This document shows positions 53,287-62,408 of a DNA stretch of 64,000 nucleotides, piece after piece; the first letter of the stretch is position 1, and the number at the start of each line of letters is the position of its first letter. This DNA is from JAAYED01 sp040772225. GTDB taxonomy: Bacteria; Chloroflexota; Anaerolineae; UBA1429. Below the pieces are notes generated by a model, which saw only the letters and a list, made by a program, of their open reading frames with translations, was not told the DNA's origin and did no database searches. The stretch lies in assembly GCA_040772225.1 (NCBI GenBank), contig JAXGYO010000002.1, forward strand, positions 558,001 to 622,000, given 5' to 3'. The position numbers were made by a program, and so were the translations under genes.

Positions 53287-54837
53287 CTATAGTGGCATGT
53301 TGCCATGCTTCTTGGAAGGCACGCTGTCTCTCTTGTTCTGCAGCATCTGCAGCGCATTGATCAACACGGGCCGCGTGCGGCTCGGCTCGATGACGGCATC
53401 TACGAGCCCGCGCGATGCAGCCTGGTACGGGTTCGCAAAGGCCTCGCGATACTCGGCCAGGCGGCGAGCGCGGACTGCTTCCGGATCTGCCGCCTCGGCG
53501 ATCTCGCTGCGGTGAATAATGTTCACCGCGCCCTCAGGACCCATTACCGCAAACTCGGCCGAAGGCCATGCGACGTTATAGTCGCCACCCACGTGCTTGC
53601 TACTCATCACAATGTACGCACCGCCATAGGCCTTGCGGAGCACCACGGTAAGTTTGGGGACCGTCGCCTCGCAGTAAGCATAGATGAGCTTGGCGCCCTC
53701 GCTGATAATCCCGCCATGCTCCTGCTCAAGGCCAGGCATAAAACCGGGCACATCGACAAAGGTCACCAGAGGCACGTTGAAGGCATCGCAGAAACGCACA
53801 AAACGCGCGGCCTTGGCCGACGCGTCAATGTCCAGCACACCCGCCTTGACGTTGGGCTGGTTGGCGACGACACCGACGACACGACCGTCCAGTCGGGCAA
53901 ACCCGACCACGATATTCTGTGCGAACGCGGCCTGGATCTCCATAAAGCTGCCGCGATCCATGACGTCACGGATGACCTTGAGCACGTCATAAGGAGCGTT
54001 GCTGTCGGCCGGCACTGCCGTGTCGAGGCTTTCCTCGGCGCGGACCGCGCTATCCTTCGAAGCGACAACCGGGGGATCCTCCAGGTTGTTCTGCGGAAGA
54101 TAGCCCATCAACTGCCGCACCATATCCAGCGCAGACTTTTCGTCCGCCGCAGTAAAGTGGGCAACGCCGCTGCGAGTGGCATGCACCTTGGCGCCGCCAA
54201 GATCATCGAACGAGACCTCTTCCCCTGTCACCGACTTGACCACCTGAGGCCCGGTGATGAACATGTGGCTCGTGCCATCCACCATAAAGGTGAAATCGGT
54301 AAGCGCCGGGGAGTAGACTGCGCCCCCTGCGCAGGGCCCCATGATCACAGAGATCTGCGGGATCACGCCCGAGGCCAGCGAATTCCTGAGAAAGATATCG
54401 CCATATCCAGCCAGCGCCATGATCCCTTCCTGAATGCGGGCACCGCCCGAGTCATTCAGCCCGATCACGGGTGCGCCGGTCTTCATCGCCAGGTCGTAGA
54501 TCTTGACGATTTTGGCGGCGTGCGCCTCGCCCAGCGATCCTCCCATCACGGTAAAGTCCTGTGCGTAAACGTAAACCAACCTGCCATGAATGGTGCCATA
54601 GCCGGTCACCACGCCATCGCCGAGCGTAACCCGCTCATCCAGGCCAAACTCGTGGCTGCGATGCGTCACGAATGCGTCAATCTCCTGGAATGTGCCCTCG
54701 TCGAGCAACATGTCGAGACGCTCGCGAGCTGTCATTTTCCCTTTGGCGTGCTGCGCGTCGATCGCAGCCTCACCACCGCCCAGCTTCGCCTCGGCCTGCA
54801 GATGGCGTAACCTCTGTACCTTGCTTTCAGAAGCCAT
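53287..54837 (-). CDS. mmdA: Methylmalonyl-CoA / propionyl-CoA carboxyltransferase subunit (12S/MmdA type)
   Basis: A 516-residue acyl-CoA carboxyltransferase with two crotonase-like halves. The oxyanion/CoA-binding motifs are GAPVIGLNDSGGARIQEG in the first half and the glycine motif in KAYGGAYIVMSSKHVGGD in the second. The TARERLDMLLDEGTFQE N-terminus is typical. It transfers CO2 between (S)-methylmalonyl-CoA and carboxybiotin. GGGAGG lies just before ATG 54837. Its neighbours make it part of a decarboxylase or transcarboxylase rather than a plain propionyl-CoA carboxylase, since no biotin carboxylase gene is present. Confidence 0.93.
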   Translation of the reverse strand: MASESKVQRLRHLQAEAKLGGGEAAIDAQHAKGKMTARERLDMLLDEGTFQEIDAFVTHRSHEFGLDERVTLGDGVVTGYGTIHGRLVYVYAQDFTVMGGSLGEAHAAKIVKIYDLAMKTGAPVIGLNDSGGARIQEGIMALAGYGDIFLRNSLASGVIPQISVIMGPCAGGAVYSPALTDFTFMVDGTSHMFITGPQVVKSVTGEEVSFDDLGGAKVHATRSGVAHFTAADEKSALDMVRQLMGYLPQNNLEDPPVVASKDSAVRAEESLDTAVPADSNAPYDVLKVIRDVMDRGSFMEIQAAFAQNIVVGFARLDGRVVGVVANQPNVKAGVLDIDASAKAARFVRFCDAFNVPLVTFVDVPGFMPGLEQEHGGIISEGAKLIYAYCEATVPKLTVVLRKAYGGAYIVMSSKHVGGDYNVAWPSAEFAVMGPEGAVNIIHRSEIAEAADPEAVRARRLAEYREAFANPYQAASRGLVDAVIEPSRTRPVLINALQMLQNKRDSVPSKKHGNMPL

Positions 54838-54854
54838 ATTCCCTCCCGTTCCTA

Positions 54855-55301
54855 TCACTCTTGACCCCACATTTCCAACTCTACTCGCGCCTCTTCCAAA
54901 ACCTGCCGCGCCAACTCATCCGGATAGCCCTCGCCATAGACCACGCGAACAATACCAGCGTTAATGATCATCTTGGCACAGGTAAAACAGGGCTGGTGCG
55001 TGACATAGATCATCGCACCTTCCGTGGAAACGCCGTGCAGCGCAGCCTGTATGATGGCGTTCTGTTCGGCATGCAAGGCGCGGCAGATATCCAGACGCTG
55101 GCCAGATGGCACTCCCATCTGCTCGCGCAGGCATCCAACAACATCGCAGTGGACGATCCCCCTGGGCGGCCCGTTATAGCCAGTGGTGAGGATGCGCCTA
55201 TCTCGCACAATGACCGCACCCACCTGGCGCCGGAGACAGGTCGAACGCGTGGACACAAGACGCGCGATCCCCATGAAATACTCATCCCACGAGGGTCTCA
55301 T
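54855..55301 (-). CDS. dCMP deaminase (ComEB type)
   Basis: A 148-residue zinc deaminase converting dCMP to dUMP. The zinc and catalytic motif HAEQNAI and the paired PCFTCAK are present, plus the N-terminal WDEYFMGIARLVSTRSTCLRRQVGAV of dCMP deaminases. Its ATG overlaps the thyX TGA (ATGA), so the two enzymes, which make dUMP and then dTMP, are translationally coupled. mmdA starts 17 nt after its stop. Confidence 0.93.
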   Translation of the reverse strand: MRPSWDEYFMGIARLVSTRSTCLRRQVGAVIVRDRRILTTGYNGPPRGIVHCDVVGCLREQMGVPSGQRLDICRALHAEQNAIIQAALHGVSTEGAMIYVTHQPCFTCAKMIINAGIVRVVYGEGYPDELARQVLEEARVELEMWGQE

Positions 55302-55924
55302 ATTTCCAGCACCGCGCGCCTAAAGGCGGCCGCAGTCACCGGCATCGCCTCCTCAAACATCGCGAGTGCTGCCTCGGCATAGGCGCGATGCTCTGCTTGC
55401 GCCCCCGGATCCAGCCGCTTCTCTAGCCAGTTCATGAACGACCAGGCGTTGACCGTCCAGATGAACTCTGTGTAAACGGCAGTTCCCAGCACCCCGCGTG
55501 CCTGCTCCTTTGGCCAACCCTCTTTCACAAGGACAGCATACAGATCAAAAGAGGCCTCCATGTGCGCAACATAGGCTTCGCGCCCTTCGGGCTGATCTGG
55601 CACATAGTACTCGCGGTCGGCGATGCAGTACCGCAGGCTCTTCTCATTAAAGGTGCAGATTCGATGGCGCATCCACTGCCGCGCCACAAAGAGCGGCGCT
55701 TTGACCGCAAAACGAAACACGGCGTGCTCAAACACCGTGTTATGTCTGGGAATAGAGGACATGAGCCTCTCGATGAGGCGGACATCGGCCTGCTCTGACC
55801 TGGCGGTGGACTGATAGCAGATGCGCGCTCCCCGGATGACAGCGGCATCACCGCCCATCATCTCCTCGAGCTGCATCCAGCCCTTGTCAAGCACCGTCTT
55901 CCTCACCGGCAACAGCAGCGACAT
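55298..55924 (-). CDS. thyX: FAD-dependent thymidylate synthase
   Basis: A 208-residue ThyX, which methylates dUMP to dTMP using FAD and methylenetetrahydrofolate. The ThyX motif RHRx7S is exact (QWMRHRICTFNEKSLRY). FEHAVFRFAVKAPLFVARQ precedes it and ARGVLGTAVYTEFIWTVNAWSFMNWLEKRL follows. It is the first gene of the seven-gene operon. AGGAGGAGC is directly before the ATG. Confidence 0.95.
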   Translation of the reverse strand: MSLLLPVRKTVLDKGWMQLEEMMGGDAAVIRGARICYQSTARSEQADVRLIERLMSSIPRHNTVFEHAVFRFAVKAPLFVARQWMRHRICTFNEKSLRYCIADREYYVPDQPEGREAYVAHMEASFDLYAVLVKEGWPKEQARGVLGTAVYTEFIWTVNAWSFMNWLEKRLDPGAQAEHRAYAEAALAMFEEAMPVTAAAFRRAVLEI

Positions 55925-55965
55925 GCTCCTCCTGACGCGGACGCGCCAACTCTCACCTAAATACG

Positions 55966-55974
55966 AATATAGCA
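55966..55974 (-). promoter_or_regulatory. Extended -10 promoter of the thyX operon
   Basis: On the minus strand, TGCTATATT (55974-55966). The -35 is weak (TTAGGC at an 18-bp distance). The start would be ~35 nt before the ATG. Confidence 0.5.
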
Positions 55975-56078
55975 GAATCTACGCCCCTTGCCTAATAGCG
56001 CAGGGCATAATCTCTGATGGCTAAGCCGAGAGGACGCAGGCTGGTCACCCGACTCAAGAGCCCGCTGACGACCAGGCG

Positions 56079-57050
56079 CTACCCTTGCTCAAACCGCTTG
56101 CCAAGCCCGGCCGGAGCGCTACCGTGCATCACAGCACGGACCATTGGGGCCAGCCGAGTCGGCACCCTCCTCTCCAATCCACTGAGATCGCGACTGACCA
56201 ACAGAAGGGCAACGATCATCAGCGCAAACGGGGCGGCCTGAAAGACCTGCGTGGGGACATTGGGATAGACCGGTTGCAGCAGGCTGCCCAGCGATTTGAG
56301 CGCGGCAAACAGGTAGGCCCCAAGCACCACGCGGAAAGGGTGCCAGCCAGCGAAAATCACAATGGCGAGCGCGATCCAGCCCATACCGGCGGTGTGCTTG
56401 TGGCTCCATCCGAGCTTGACGTTCAATGAGTAGGCCGCCCCTGCCGCGCCCACCAGGGCCCCGCCCAGTGCACTGTACAGCATACGCAGGCGGTTCACGG
56501 GGACGCCGCGGGCAAAGGCCGCTTCAGGCCGCTCTCCCACGGCACGCATTTTGAGGCCGGGCAGTGTGTGGTAGAGCCACACCCATATCCCGATTGTAAG
56601 CACATATCCAAGATAGACCAGGATATTCTGGTCGAAAAAGATCGGGCCTACGACCGGAATCTCTGAAAGCACCGGCAACGACCACGATGGTACGCTGGGC
56701 CCTGGCACTCGGACAAAGGGTCTGCCCACAAAGGAACTGACTTCGGTCATCAGCAACGTAAGCACCAGTCCGATCGCCACCTGATCCTGATTGAGGTAAA
56801 TGCTACTCGAGGCTACCAGCAAGGCAATCAGAGCCCCAACAAGCATCGCCAGCATGAATCCCAGCAGCACGCTTCCGGTGACATAAGCCAGCGCAAAGCC
56901 CGCCATGGCACTCACGAGGATCGATCCGTCCAATGAGAGATTGGTGATCCCTGATCGCTCTGTGAGCATCTCGCCAATGCCGGCAAATACCAGGGGCGTG
57001 GAACTTGCCACCACCGACCGGATGGTCTCGATAACCACTCCAGATTGCAT
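56079..57050 (-). CDS. BMP-type ABC transporter permease (second)
   Basis: A 323-residue inner-membrane permease of the BPD_transp_2 family, as in nucleoside importers (YufQ/NupQ type). It has about nine membrane helices and the conserved N-terminal SSTPLVFAGIGEMLTERSGITNLSLDGSIL with GLKMRAVGERPEAAFARGV, the cytoplasmic loop that touches the ATPase. ATG 57050 lies 4 nt after the previous stop; the longer frame overlaps the other permease and is rejected. It is the last gene of the importer operon. Confidence 0.92.
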   Translation of the reverse strand: MQSGVVIETIRSVVASSTPLVFAGIGEMLTERSGITNLSLDGSILVSAMAGFALAYVTGSVLLGFMLAMLVGALIALLVASSSIYLNQDQVAIGLVLTLLMTEVSSFVGRPFVRVPGPSVPSWSLPVLSEIPVVGPIFFDQNILVYLGYVLTIGIWVWLYHTLPGLKMRAVGERPEAAFARGVPVNRLRMLYSALGGALVGAAGAAYSLNVKLGWSHKHTAGMGWIALAIVIFAGWHPFRVVLGAYLFAALKSLGSLLQPVYPNVPTQVFQAAPFALMIVALLLVSRDLSGLERRVPTRLAPMVRAVMHGSAPAGLGKRFEQG

Positions 57051-57054
57051 CTCG

Positions 57055-58089
57055 CTATCTGCTCCTCGCGTCCAGACGTTGGCGGATTCCACTGACCAGC
57101 AGGAAAAAGAGCACGACGGTGCCCTGTACGACACCGCCCAAAGATGAATCAAGCTGCATTCTCAGCTCGAGGCGGGGGCTGCCTACCTGCATGGACGCGA
57201 AAAACAGCACCACGAGGGGTACCCATTGGGCTCGCAAGCCGGACAACAACACCACCAGCTGTGCCAGATAGCCGTTTCCGCCAGTGATCTGCGGAATCAG
57301 GCGATGATAGATAGCCGTCGTCTGCATGGAACCACCCAACCCGGCCAGTGCGCCACAGGCCACAATCGCCAGAATCAGATGCCGGTTTGTGTCGATCCCG
57401 ATGCGATGCGCAGCAGTGGCATTGAGGCCAATGGCTTTGAGCATGAGTCCCCAGCGCGTATTGCGCAGAATCACATAGACTGCCAGGATCGCGAGACCCG
57501 CCAGCAGCATTGCCAGCCAGCTTGCCCGCGTGCTCCCTATGGTTGGCATCCATGCAGCCCTGGGGAACGGCTCTGTACCGCTCATGGTCGCCCCGCCGGG
57601 AGGCTTCCAGGGCCCAAAGATGAGGTAATTTGTTAGGGCAGAGCCAACAAAGTTCAGCCCTAACCCGGCAAAGATCTCATTAACATGTCCATACGTGCGC
57701 AGCGCGCCGATGAGCACTCCCCATAGCGCCCCACCGGCCATGCCGGCCAGGATCGTGAGTGGGAGCATAATCCCCGCAGGGGCATCGACGCTCTGGACAA
57801 CCCAGGTCGTCATGAGCGCCCCGGCCAGCATCTGGCCTTCCACGCCGATGTTCCAGAGTCCCGCCGCAAAGGTGATCAGCATGCCCGCCGCGGCAAGCAT
57901 CAGGGGCACCATGGCCATCCCGATATCCGCGACCTTGGACCAACTTTCGTAGGCACCACCAATGAGGTTGCCAAACGCCTCAAAAGGATTGGCTCCCATC
58001 ACCAGGATGATCAGCGTCGAGGTGACAAACGTCAGGATAAAGGGCAGTGCGCCCAGTGCGAGGCGTGACCAGAGAGAGCGTGCGTTCAC
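57055..58089 (-). CDS. BMP-type ABC transporter permease (first)
   Basis: A 344-residue permease of the YufP/NupP type with about nine to ten membrane helices. It has the family segments AAGMLITFAAGLWNIGVEGQMLAGAL, NEIFAGLGLNFVG, and the ATPase-contact loop WGLMLKAIGLNATAAHRIGI. Its start overlaps the ATPase stop by 4 nt. With the second permease it forms the heterodimeric channel. Confidence 0.92.
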   Translation of the reverse strand: MNARSLWSRLALGALPFILTFVTSTLIILVMGANPFEAFGNLIGGAYESWSKVADIGMAMVPLMLAAAGMLITFAAGLWNIGVEGQMLAGALMTTWVVQSVDAPAGIMLPLTILAGMAGGALWGVLIGALRTYGHVNEIFAGLGLNFVGSALTNYLIFGPWKPPGGATMSGTEPFPRAAWMPTIGSTRASWLAMLLAGLAILAVYVILRNTRWGLMLKAIGLNATAAHRIGIDTNRHLILAIVACGALAGLGGSMQTTAIYHRLIPQITGGNGYLAQLVVLLSGLRAQWVPLVVLFFASMQVGSPRLELRMQLDSSLGGVVQGTVVLFFLLVSGIRQRLDARSR

Positions 58090-59549
58090 AGGTTCACACC
58101 GCCGATCATATAGCCCAGTTCCTCTCGGGTGACCTCGGCGCTGGAAACAGGGCTGGAGACCTTGCCGCCCGAAAAGACCATGATACGATCGCTATTGTCC
58201 ACGAGTTCATCAAGGTCAGTTGACGTGAACAGGATGACGGTTCCACGCTCGCAACGTTCGTGCAACTGCCGCCAGACCCAGATCTCTGATCCCAGGTCCA
58301 GGCCTCTCGTTGGATGATCCAGCATGAGCAGCGTGAGTTCATCGGGCAGCATCGAAAGGAGTGCCCGTTGCTGGTTACCCCCCGAAAGCTCCTCTACGCG
58401 AGATTCGGGTGTGCCAACAACGTTATACTCCGCGATCCGCTCTCTCGCTTGTGTGCGCGCGGCATCCCAGTCCACCATAAAGCCCTGCTTCTGGCCGACC
58501 AAAACAAAGTGTTCAAGGATCGTAAGCCCGCTAACGAGCCCCTCTTCCAGTCTGGATGCAGGCACATAGGCCACATTACGCTCCAGAAACCGGCTGTAGG
58601 GCGCGTGCACCAGGTCCTCCCCGTTGAGCAATAAGGCCCCATGCCGGGGATGCCTGATGCCAGCACATGCTTCCATAAAGAGCCGCTGCCCGCTTCCTTC
58701 CAACCCTGCCAGGCCGATGACCTCGCCCGCACAGGCCTCCAGATCGATGGGCTCTAGCTCCAGCATGTGAGATTGCACGACCAGACCGTGAGTCTGCAAC
58801 ACCACGCGATCGCCGCAGGCTGACACATAGGCCGGAGCGGTAACTGCGCGGCCGAACATGAGCTCTACCAGTTGATCTCGATCAAATGGCGCCGGCCTCT
58901 CGCCCGCCAACCGCCCTGCCCGCAACACAGAAGCCCTGGAGCATAGCGCATCGACATCGTCGAGCTTGTGAGACACAAAGATGACCGTCAGACCTTCATC
59001 AGCGAGACGGTGCAAAGTCTCAAACAACAGGACCTTTTGGGGCTCAGAAATGCCCGTCGTAGGTTCGTCGAGAATGATCACGCGCACACCCAGCGCGAGC
59101 AGGCGCACGAGCTCCAGCTGTTGGCGCTCGCCCACGGTCAGATTGCCGAGCGGCTCGTCCGGCTGCAGCGCGAGTCCAAAGCGCCGACACAGGTTGAAGA
59201 AAAGATGACGCAAGCGCGACTTGCGTTGCCAGAAGCCCCTGTTCAGACCAAGCGCAAAGTTGTCCAGTACCGAGAGCGCCGGCACATCCAGGGGATCCTG
59301 ATGCAACATCCCGATACCATGGCTGATCGCCTCGGCAGGCGAGTGGAAAGCAACAGGGTGGCCGTCAATCCGGATCTCTCCAGAATCAGGCTGCAAGTAC
59401 CCGGAGAGCACCTTCATCAAGGTCGTCTTGCCAGCGCCATTCTCGCCAAGCAAGCCATGGATGGTACCTTCATCCACGGTCAGCGAGATGTCGACATTGG
59501 CTCTCACAGAGCCAAAGCGCTTGTTGATGTGGTCGATCTCGATCTTCAT
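58086..59549 (-). CDS. BMP-type ABC transporter ATP-binding protein (two ABC domains)
   Basis: A 487-residue fused ATPase. The first domain has a normal Walker A (GENGAGKTT), signature LTVGERQQLEL and Walker B VIILDEPTTG. The second has a degenerate Walker A (GLEGSGQRL), signature LSGGNQQRALL and Walker B LLMLDHPTRGLD, with His replacing the usual catalytic Glu. This asymmetry is typical of the RbsA/YufO class. ATG 59549 with GAGAG upstream is preferred to 59594. Confidence 0.93.
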   Translation of the reverse strand: MKIEIDHINKRFGSVRANVDISLTVDEGTIHGLLGENGAGKTTLMKVLSGYLQPDSGEIRIDGHPVAFHSPAEAISHGIGMLHQDPLDVPALSVLDNFALGLNRGFWQRKSRLRHLFFNLCRRFGLALQPDEPLGNLTVGERQQLELVRLLALGVRVIILDEPTTGISEPQKVLLFETLHRLADEGLTVIFVSHKLDDVDALCSRASVLRAGRLAGERPAPFDRDQLVELMFGRAVTAPAYVSACGDRVVLQTHGLVVQSHMLELEPIDLEACAGEVIGLAGLEGSGQRLFMEACAGIRHPRHGALLLNGEDLVHAPYSRFLERNVAYVPASRLEEGLVSGLTILEHFVLVGQKQGFMVDWDAARTQARERIAEYNVVGTPESRVEELSGGNQQRALLSMLPDELTLLMLDHPTRGLDLGSEIWVWRQLHERCERGTVILFTSTDLDELVDNSDRIMVFSGGKVSSPVSSAEVTREELGYMIGGVNL

Positions 59550-59569
59550 CTGCTCTCTCGCAAAGAGAG

Positions 59570-59597
59570 GGGGCGGAACCCCTGTGGGCTCCACCCC
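59570..59597 (-). other. Hairpin between the binding-protein and ATPase genes
   Basis: An 11-bp stem with two G-U pairs (59587-59597 with 59570-59580 on the minus-strand RNA) right after the binding-protein stop. Such hairpins commonly stabilise the upstream message and lower downstream expression, which would make more binding protein than transporter. Confidence 0.5.
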
Positions 59598-59607
59598 CTG
59601 GACCAGA

Positions 59608-60798
59608 CTAGTTGCTCGCGCCTTCCATTCCCTCTAGCAGTTGAGGAAGATACCAGATCTCATCCTGAGTAGCTTCCACGCCATCGGCCAGGAACGTCGT
59701 GCCGTCTTGATAGTTCAAGGGCCCAACAAAGATCTTGGCGTCGCCGCTGGCCAGTGCTGCGATGTACTCGTCGATAATGGCCCTCTCGTCATCTGTGAGA
59801 GCATCGCCCTGGACAAAACCTACTGCGGACGTATCGTGATTGTTGATGTTGTCCCAGTCGGGACCTTCCCACTCCCACGTGGGCGCATGCTCACCAGCAC
59901 GGGCGCGCTCGATCAGGCGAACATAGGCGGGCCCCCAGTTAAAGTACGGCGTACCAAGGCAGATCTCGGGCTTGACATCGCAGGCGCCCTCATAGTCATA
60001 GGGAATCGCCCAGACATTCTCGCCGCGATCTGCACGCTGACCTGCAACCACGATCGCCTCAGTCGTGTCAATACCAGAGATCAGCACGTCAGCACCGCTG
60101 TTGATCAGGTCGTTTGAGACGTCAGTGGGATCGAGCGTGACGCCAGGGATGTTGAACCAAAAGCCGATCCAGTTGACCACAAAGCGGAGATCGCGAGCAT
60201 CGGCTCCGCGATACGTCTCGTAGCAGTACCTGGCACCCAGATAGGCCGAAGACGCCAGGCGGCGCGTCTCGTCGTTGATCAATGGGCCGACATAGCCAAT
60301 CGTCCCTGTCTCGGTCTTGAGGGCTGCAGCGCAGCCGGCGATCGCCTTACCATACTCCATCTGTCCCATATAGTTCGCCACATTGTCGGGCGCCACGCCG
60401 GTCTTCGCATGGTCCCCAGACATGTGCACAAAGGGGATGTCGGGATACTTGGCCGCGACCACGTCAGTGTCGGCGGCAAAGTCATCTGACGTCGTCAGAA
60501 TCATGTCCGCGCCCTCGTTGATCATGTCATCGATCACCTGCTCGAGGGTCGTGTTAGGACGGTCCGCCGCGTTCATTTTGTCCAGGTACACAAACCGCAC
60601 ATTCTCGAGCTTTTCCTGGGCATACTCGGCAGCCTTGAAATGGGCCTCACTGTAGCCATGGTCGTTGTACGGACCCACCAGGACCACTCCGAACACAAAC
60701 TCCTCCTGGCTCTGGCTGCCCGTGCTACAACCACCGAGCAGCACTGCCAACAAAACCAGACCCAGCAAGACTCTAGACGCCACGCCTCTCACCCTCAT
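59608..60798 (-). CDS. BMP-family ABC transporter substrate-binding lipoprotein
   Basis: A 396-residue lipoprotein with a signal peptide and lipobox LLGGC (Cys near residue 24). It belongs to the BMP (basic membrane protein, PnrA-like) family: FVFGVVLVGPYNDHGYSEAHFKAAEYAQE, GADMILTTSDDFAADTDVVAAKYPDIPFVHMSG and TIGYVGPLINDE. Known relatives bind purine nucleosides, so nucleoside uptake is likely. ATG 60798 has GGAGG 8 nt upstream. It is the first gene of the four-gene importer operon. Confidence 0.93.
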   Translation of the reverse strand: MRVRGVASRVLLGLVLLAVLLGGCSTGSQSQEEFVFGVVLVGPYNDHGYSEAHFKAAEYAQEKLENVRFVYLDKMNAADRPNTTLEQVIDDMINEGADMILTTSDDFAADTDVVAAKYPDIPFVHMSGDHAKTGVAPDNVANYMGQMEYGKAIAGCAAALKTETGTIGYVGPLINDETRRLASSAYLGARYCYETYRGADARDLRFVVNWIGFWFNIPGVTLDPTDVSNDLINSGADVLISGIDTTEAIVVAGQRADRGENVWAIPYDYEGACDVKPEICLGTPYFNWGPAYVRLIERARAGEHAPTWEWEGPDWDNINNHDTSAVGFVQGDALTDDERAIIDEYIAALASGDAKIFVGPLNYQDGTTFLADGVEATQDEIWYLPQLLEGMEGASN

Positions 60799-60879
60799 CG
60801 TCGCAACCTCCAATGCTCTCTAGTCAACAAGTCACCAGTACGCTGTCCGCCCAAAGGATCTCCCCCTGGCACAACAGGA

Positions 60880-60918
60880 ACAACGACGGCCAGGCTTCAC
60901 TGCCTCGGACGCCGTTGT
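60880..60918 (-). promoter_or_regulatory. Long imperfect hairpin in the BMP operon leader
   Basis: On the minus-strand transcript, ACAACGGCG (60918-60910) pairs with CGTCGTTGT (60888-60880) with one mismatch, enclosing an inner AGGC/GCCT stem. It lies within the ~120-nt leader. It does not match the purine riboswitch consensus. Confidence 0.4.
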
Positions 60919-60926
60919 ACCCGGGC

Positions 60927-60956
60927 ATTCTAGCACAGGGCTGCATCCTGGGACAA
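60927..60956 (-). promoter_or_regulatory. Promoter of the BMP importer operon
   Basis: On the minus strand, TTGTCC (60956-60951), 18 bp, TAGAAT (60932-60927) within GTGCTAGAAT. Confidence 0.6.
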
Positions 60957-60988
60957 ATCCGTTGAGGGCAACCTGTATAGACGCAATC

Positions 60989-62287
60989 CTACTTTGCCTG
61001 CGGGGCGACAATCTCAGTGGCGATATGCCGCAGATACGGGGTAACATCATAGCTGTTCCATCGATCGTCCAGAGCCCCCGCCGTAAACAGAGCCCAACCC
61101 ACGACGTACGCATCCTGCTGCACCTGATGATCATACCAGAGGAGTTGATCAAGGTAAACGTACAGGGGGTCTCGCCCGGGGTACTCGCTTCGCCAGTAAG
61201 ACCAAAAGTCGAGCCAGCCTTTCGCCTCAGGGGGACCCGGACGGTTACCCACGAGGCCATCCACCCCAGCCTCCGTGATCACCAGTGGGATGACCAGGCC
61301 AGCCGGCTCCAGGAGATCCTGATACCACCAGCGGTAGCGGAAGGCAAGCACGCCTCTGTCAGCGTGGGAACCAAGCCCGGGGAGTCCGGCGCCCATCGTG
61401 CGATCAAATGTGGGTGCATCGTATTCGTGGAGCGCCAGCACGCCGCCGTTGTCTCTGGCAACTCGCACCGCGGGCAAGAACTCTTCAAACTCGTCATACT
61501 CGGGCACCCCGGTGGAAAAAGATCCTATTGCAGCCTTGAACCCGTGCTCCGCCATAGCCCGCACGCGTTCCGCTTCGAAACGCGCATACCACTCCATGCG
61601 GCCATGAACATCAGGTTCGTTGTACCCCTCCCAGTAATCCACGGCGGGGTGCGCACGATAAGTGGGCAGATTATCGGCGACAAAGGCTCGCGCCAGCGCC
61701 TCAGGATCGCCTTCGGTCGGCTGATCGTGGGTGATGCGGGCAACGATTATGGTCTGTGGAGATGCTTCTTTCGCCTCTTCAACGAATCCAAGATCATCGA
61801 TGGCCTTGATCACGGCAGGCTTCATCCGTCTGATGAATTCCATGATCTCTGGTGAGTTATTCCATTGAACATGCAGGCCCAACTTGCTTCGCCCGGGCGA
61901 TTCTAGCGACTCAGGCCAGGGAATCGTCGGTGTCGGGCTAGGGGTCGGGCTCGGCGTCGGGGTGAAGGTTGCCGTACTGGTGGGCTGCTTCGTGTGCGTG
62001 GCTGTTGGTGCGGCACCCCCGGGCCCCTGGATCCCCGGCAGGAACGCCGTCCACGGCGTCCCCTCTTTCGCTGGCGTGCTCCTGGGTGTCGCTGACGTCG
62101 TCTCGCTCGACGAGGGCCGCGGCGTTTCTGTTCCCATGGGCGTGATTGGACCGACTGACACAGGCGTAGCCGTGATGACCGCAGCGGCAAGATCGGAGTC
62201 GCGCGTCAGGCGCAGAGCCAGTGCCACCGCAAAGACGGCGAGACTCAGAAAAAAGACCGCCAGGGTAATTCGCCGCGATAGACTCAT
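60989..62287 (-). CDS. Secreted glycosidase-like protein with Thr/Pro linker (clan GH-A fold)
   Basis: A 432-residue protein. An N-terminal membrane helix (residues ~7-26) is followed by a ~100-residue Thr/Ser/Pro-rich linker and a TIM-barrel-like domain from ~135. The likely acid/base is E224 in YWEGYNEPD and the likely nucleophile E339 in LVITEAGVDG, spaced as in clan GH-A. No numbered family is obvious. It resembles the protein at 21442-22608 in its active-site pattern but is anchored by a longer linker. GAGGTG lies ~11 nt before the ATG. It stands alone between the importer and the CDF gene. Confidence 0.72.
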   Translation of the reverse strand: MSLSRRITLAVFFLSLAVFAVALALRLTRDSDLAAAVITATPVSVGPITPMGTETPRPSSSETTSATPRSTPAKEGTPWTAFLPGIQGPGGAAPTATHTKQPTSTATFTPTPSPTPSPTPTIPWPESLESPGRSKLGLHVQWNNSPEIMEFIRRMKPAVIKAIDDLGFVEEAKEASPQTIIVARITHDQPTEGDPEALARAFVADNLPTYRAHPAVDYWEGYNEPDVHGRMEWYARFEAERVRAMAEHGFKAAIGSFSTGVPEYDEFEEFLPAVRVARDNGGVLALHEYDAPTFDRTMGAGLPGLGSHADRGVLAFRYRWWYQDLLEPAGLVIPLVITEAGVDGLVGNRPGPPEAKGWLDFWSYWRSEYPGRDPLYVYLDQLLWYDHQVQQDAYVVGWALFTAGALDDRWNSYDVTPYLRHIATEIVAPQAK

Positions 62288-62408
62288 TGAAAGGCCTACA
62301 CCTCACTAAGAGAGATGGGCAGGCTTTCCCCTATTCAGGGGCACCAAGTGCCAACACCCATTGGATTGATCAACGGAAGATCCCCTAACACAGAGCGAGC
62401 CTACCCCC

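Noticed and set aside
60880..60918. Purine riboswitch upstream of the BMP operon
   Set aside because: The conserved loop and junction sequences of the purine aptamer are absent.
61930..61990. Low-complexity GC-rich repeat as a DNA element
   Set aside because: It is explained by the Thr/Pro-rich linker codons of the secreted glycosidase-like protein.
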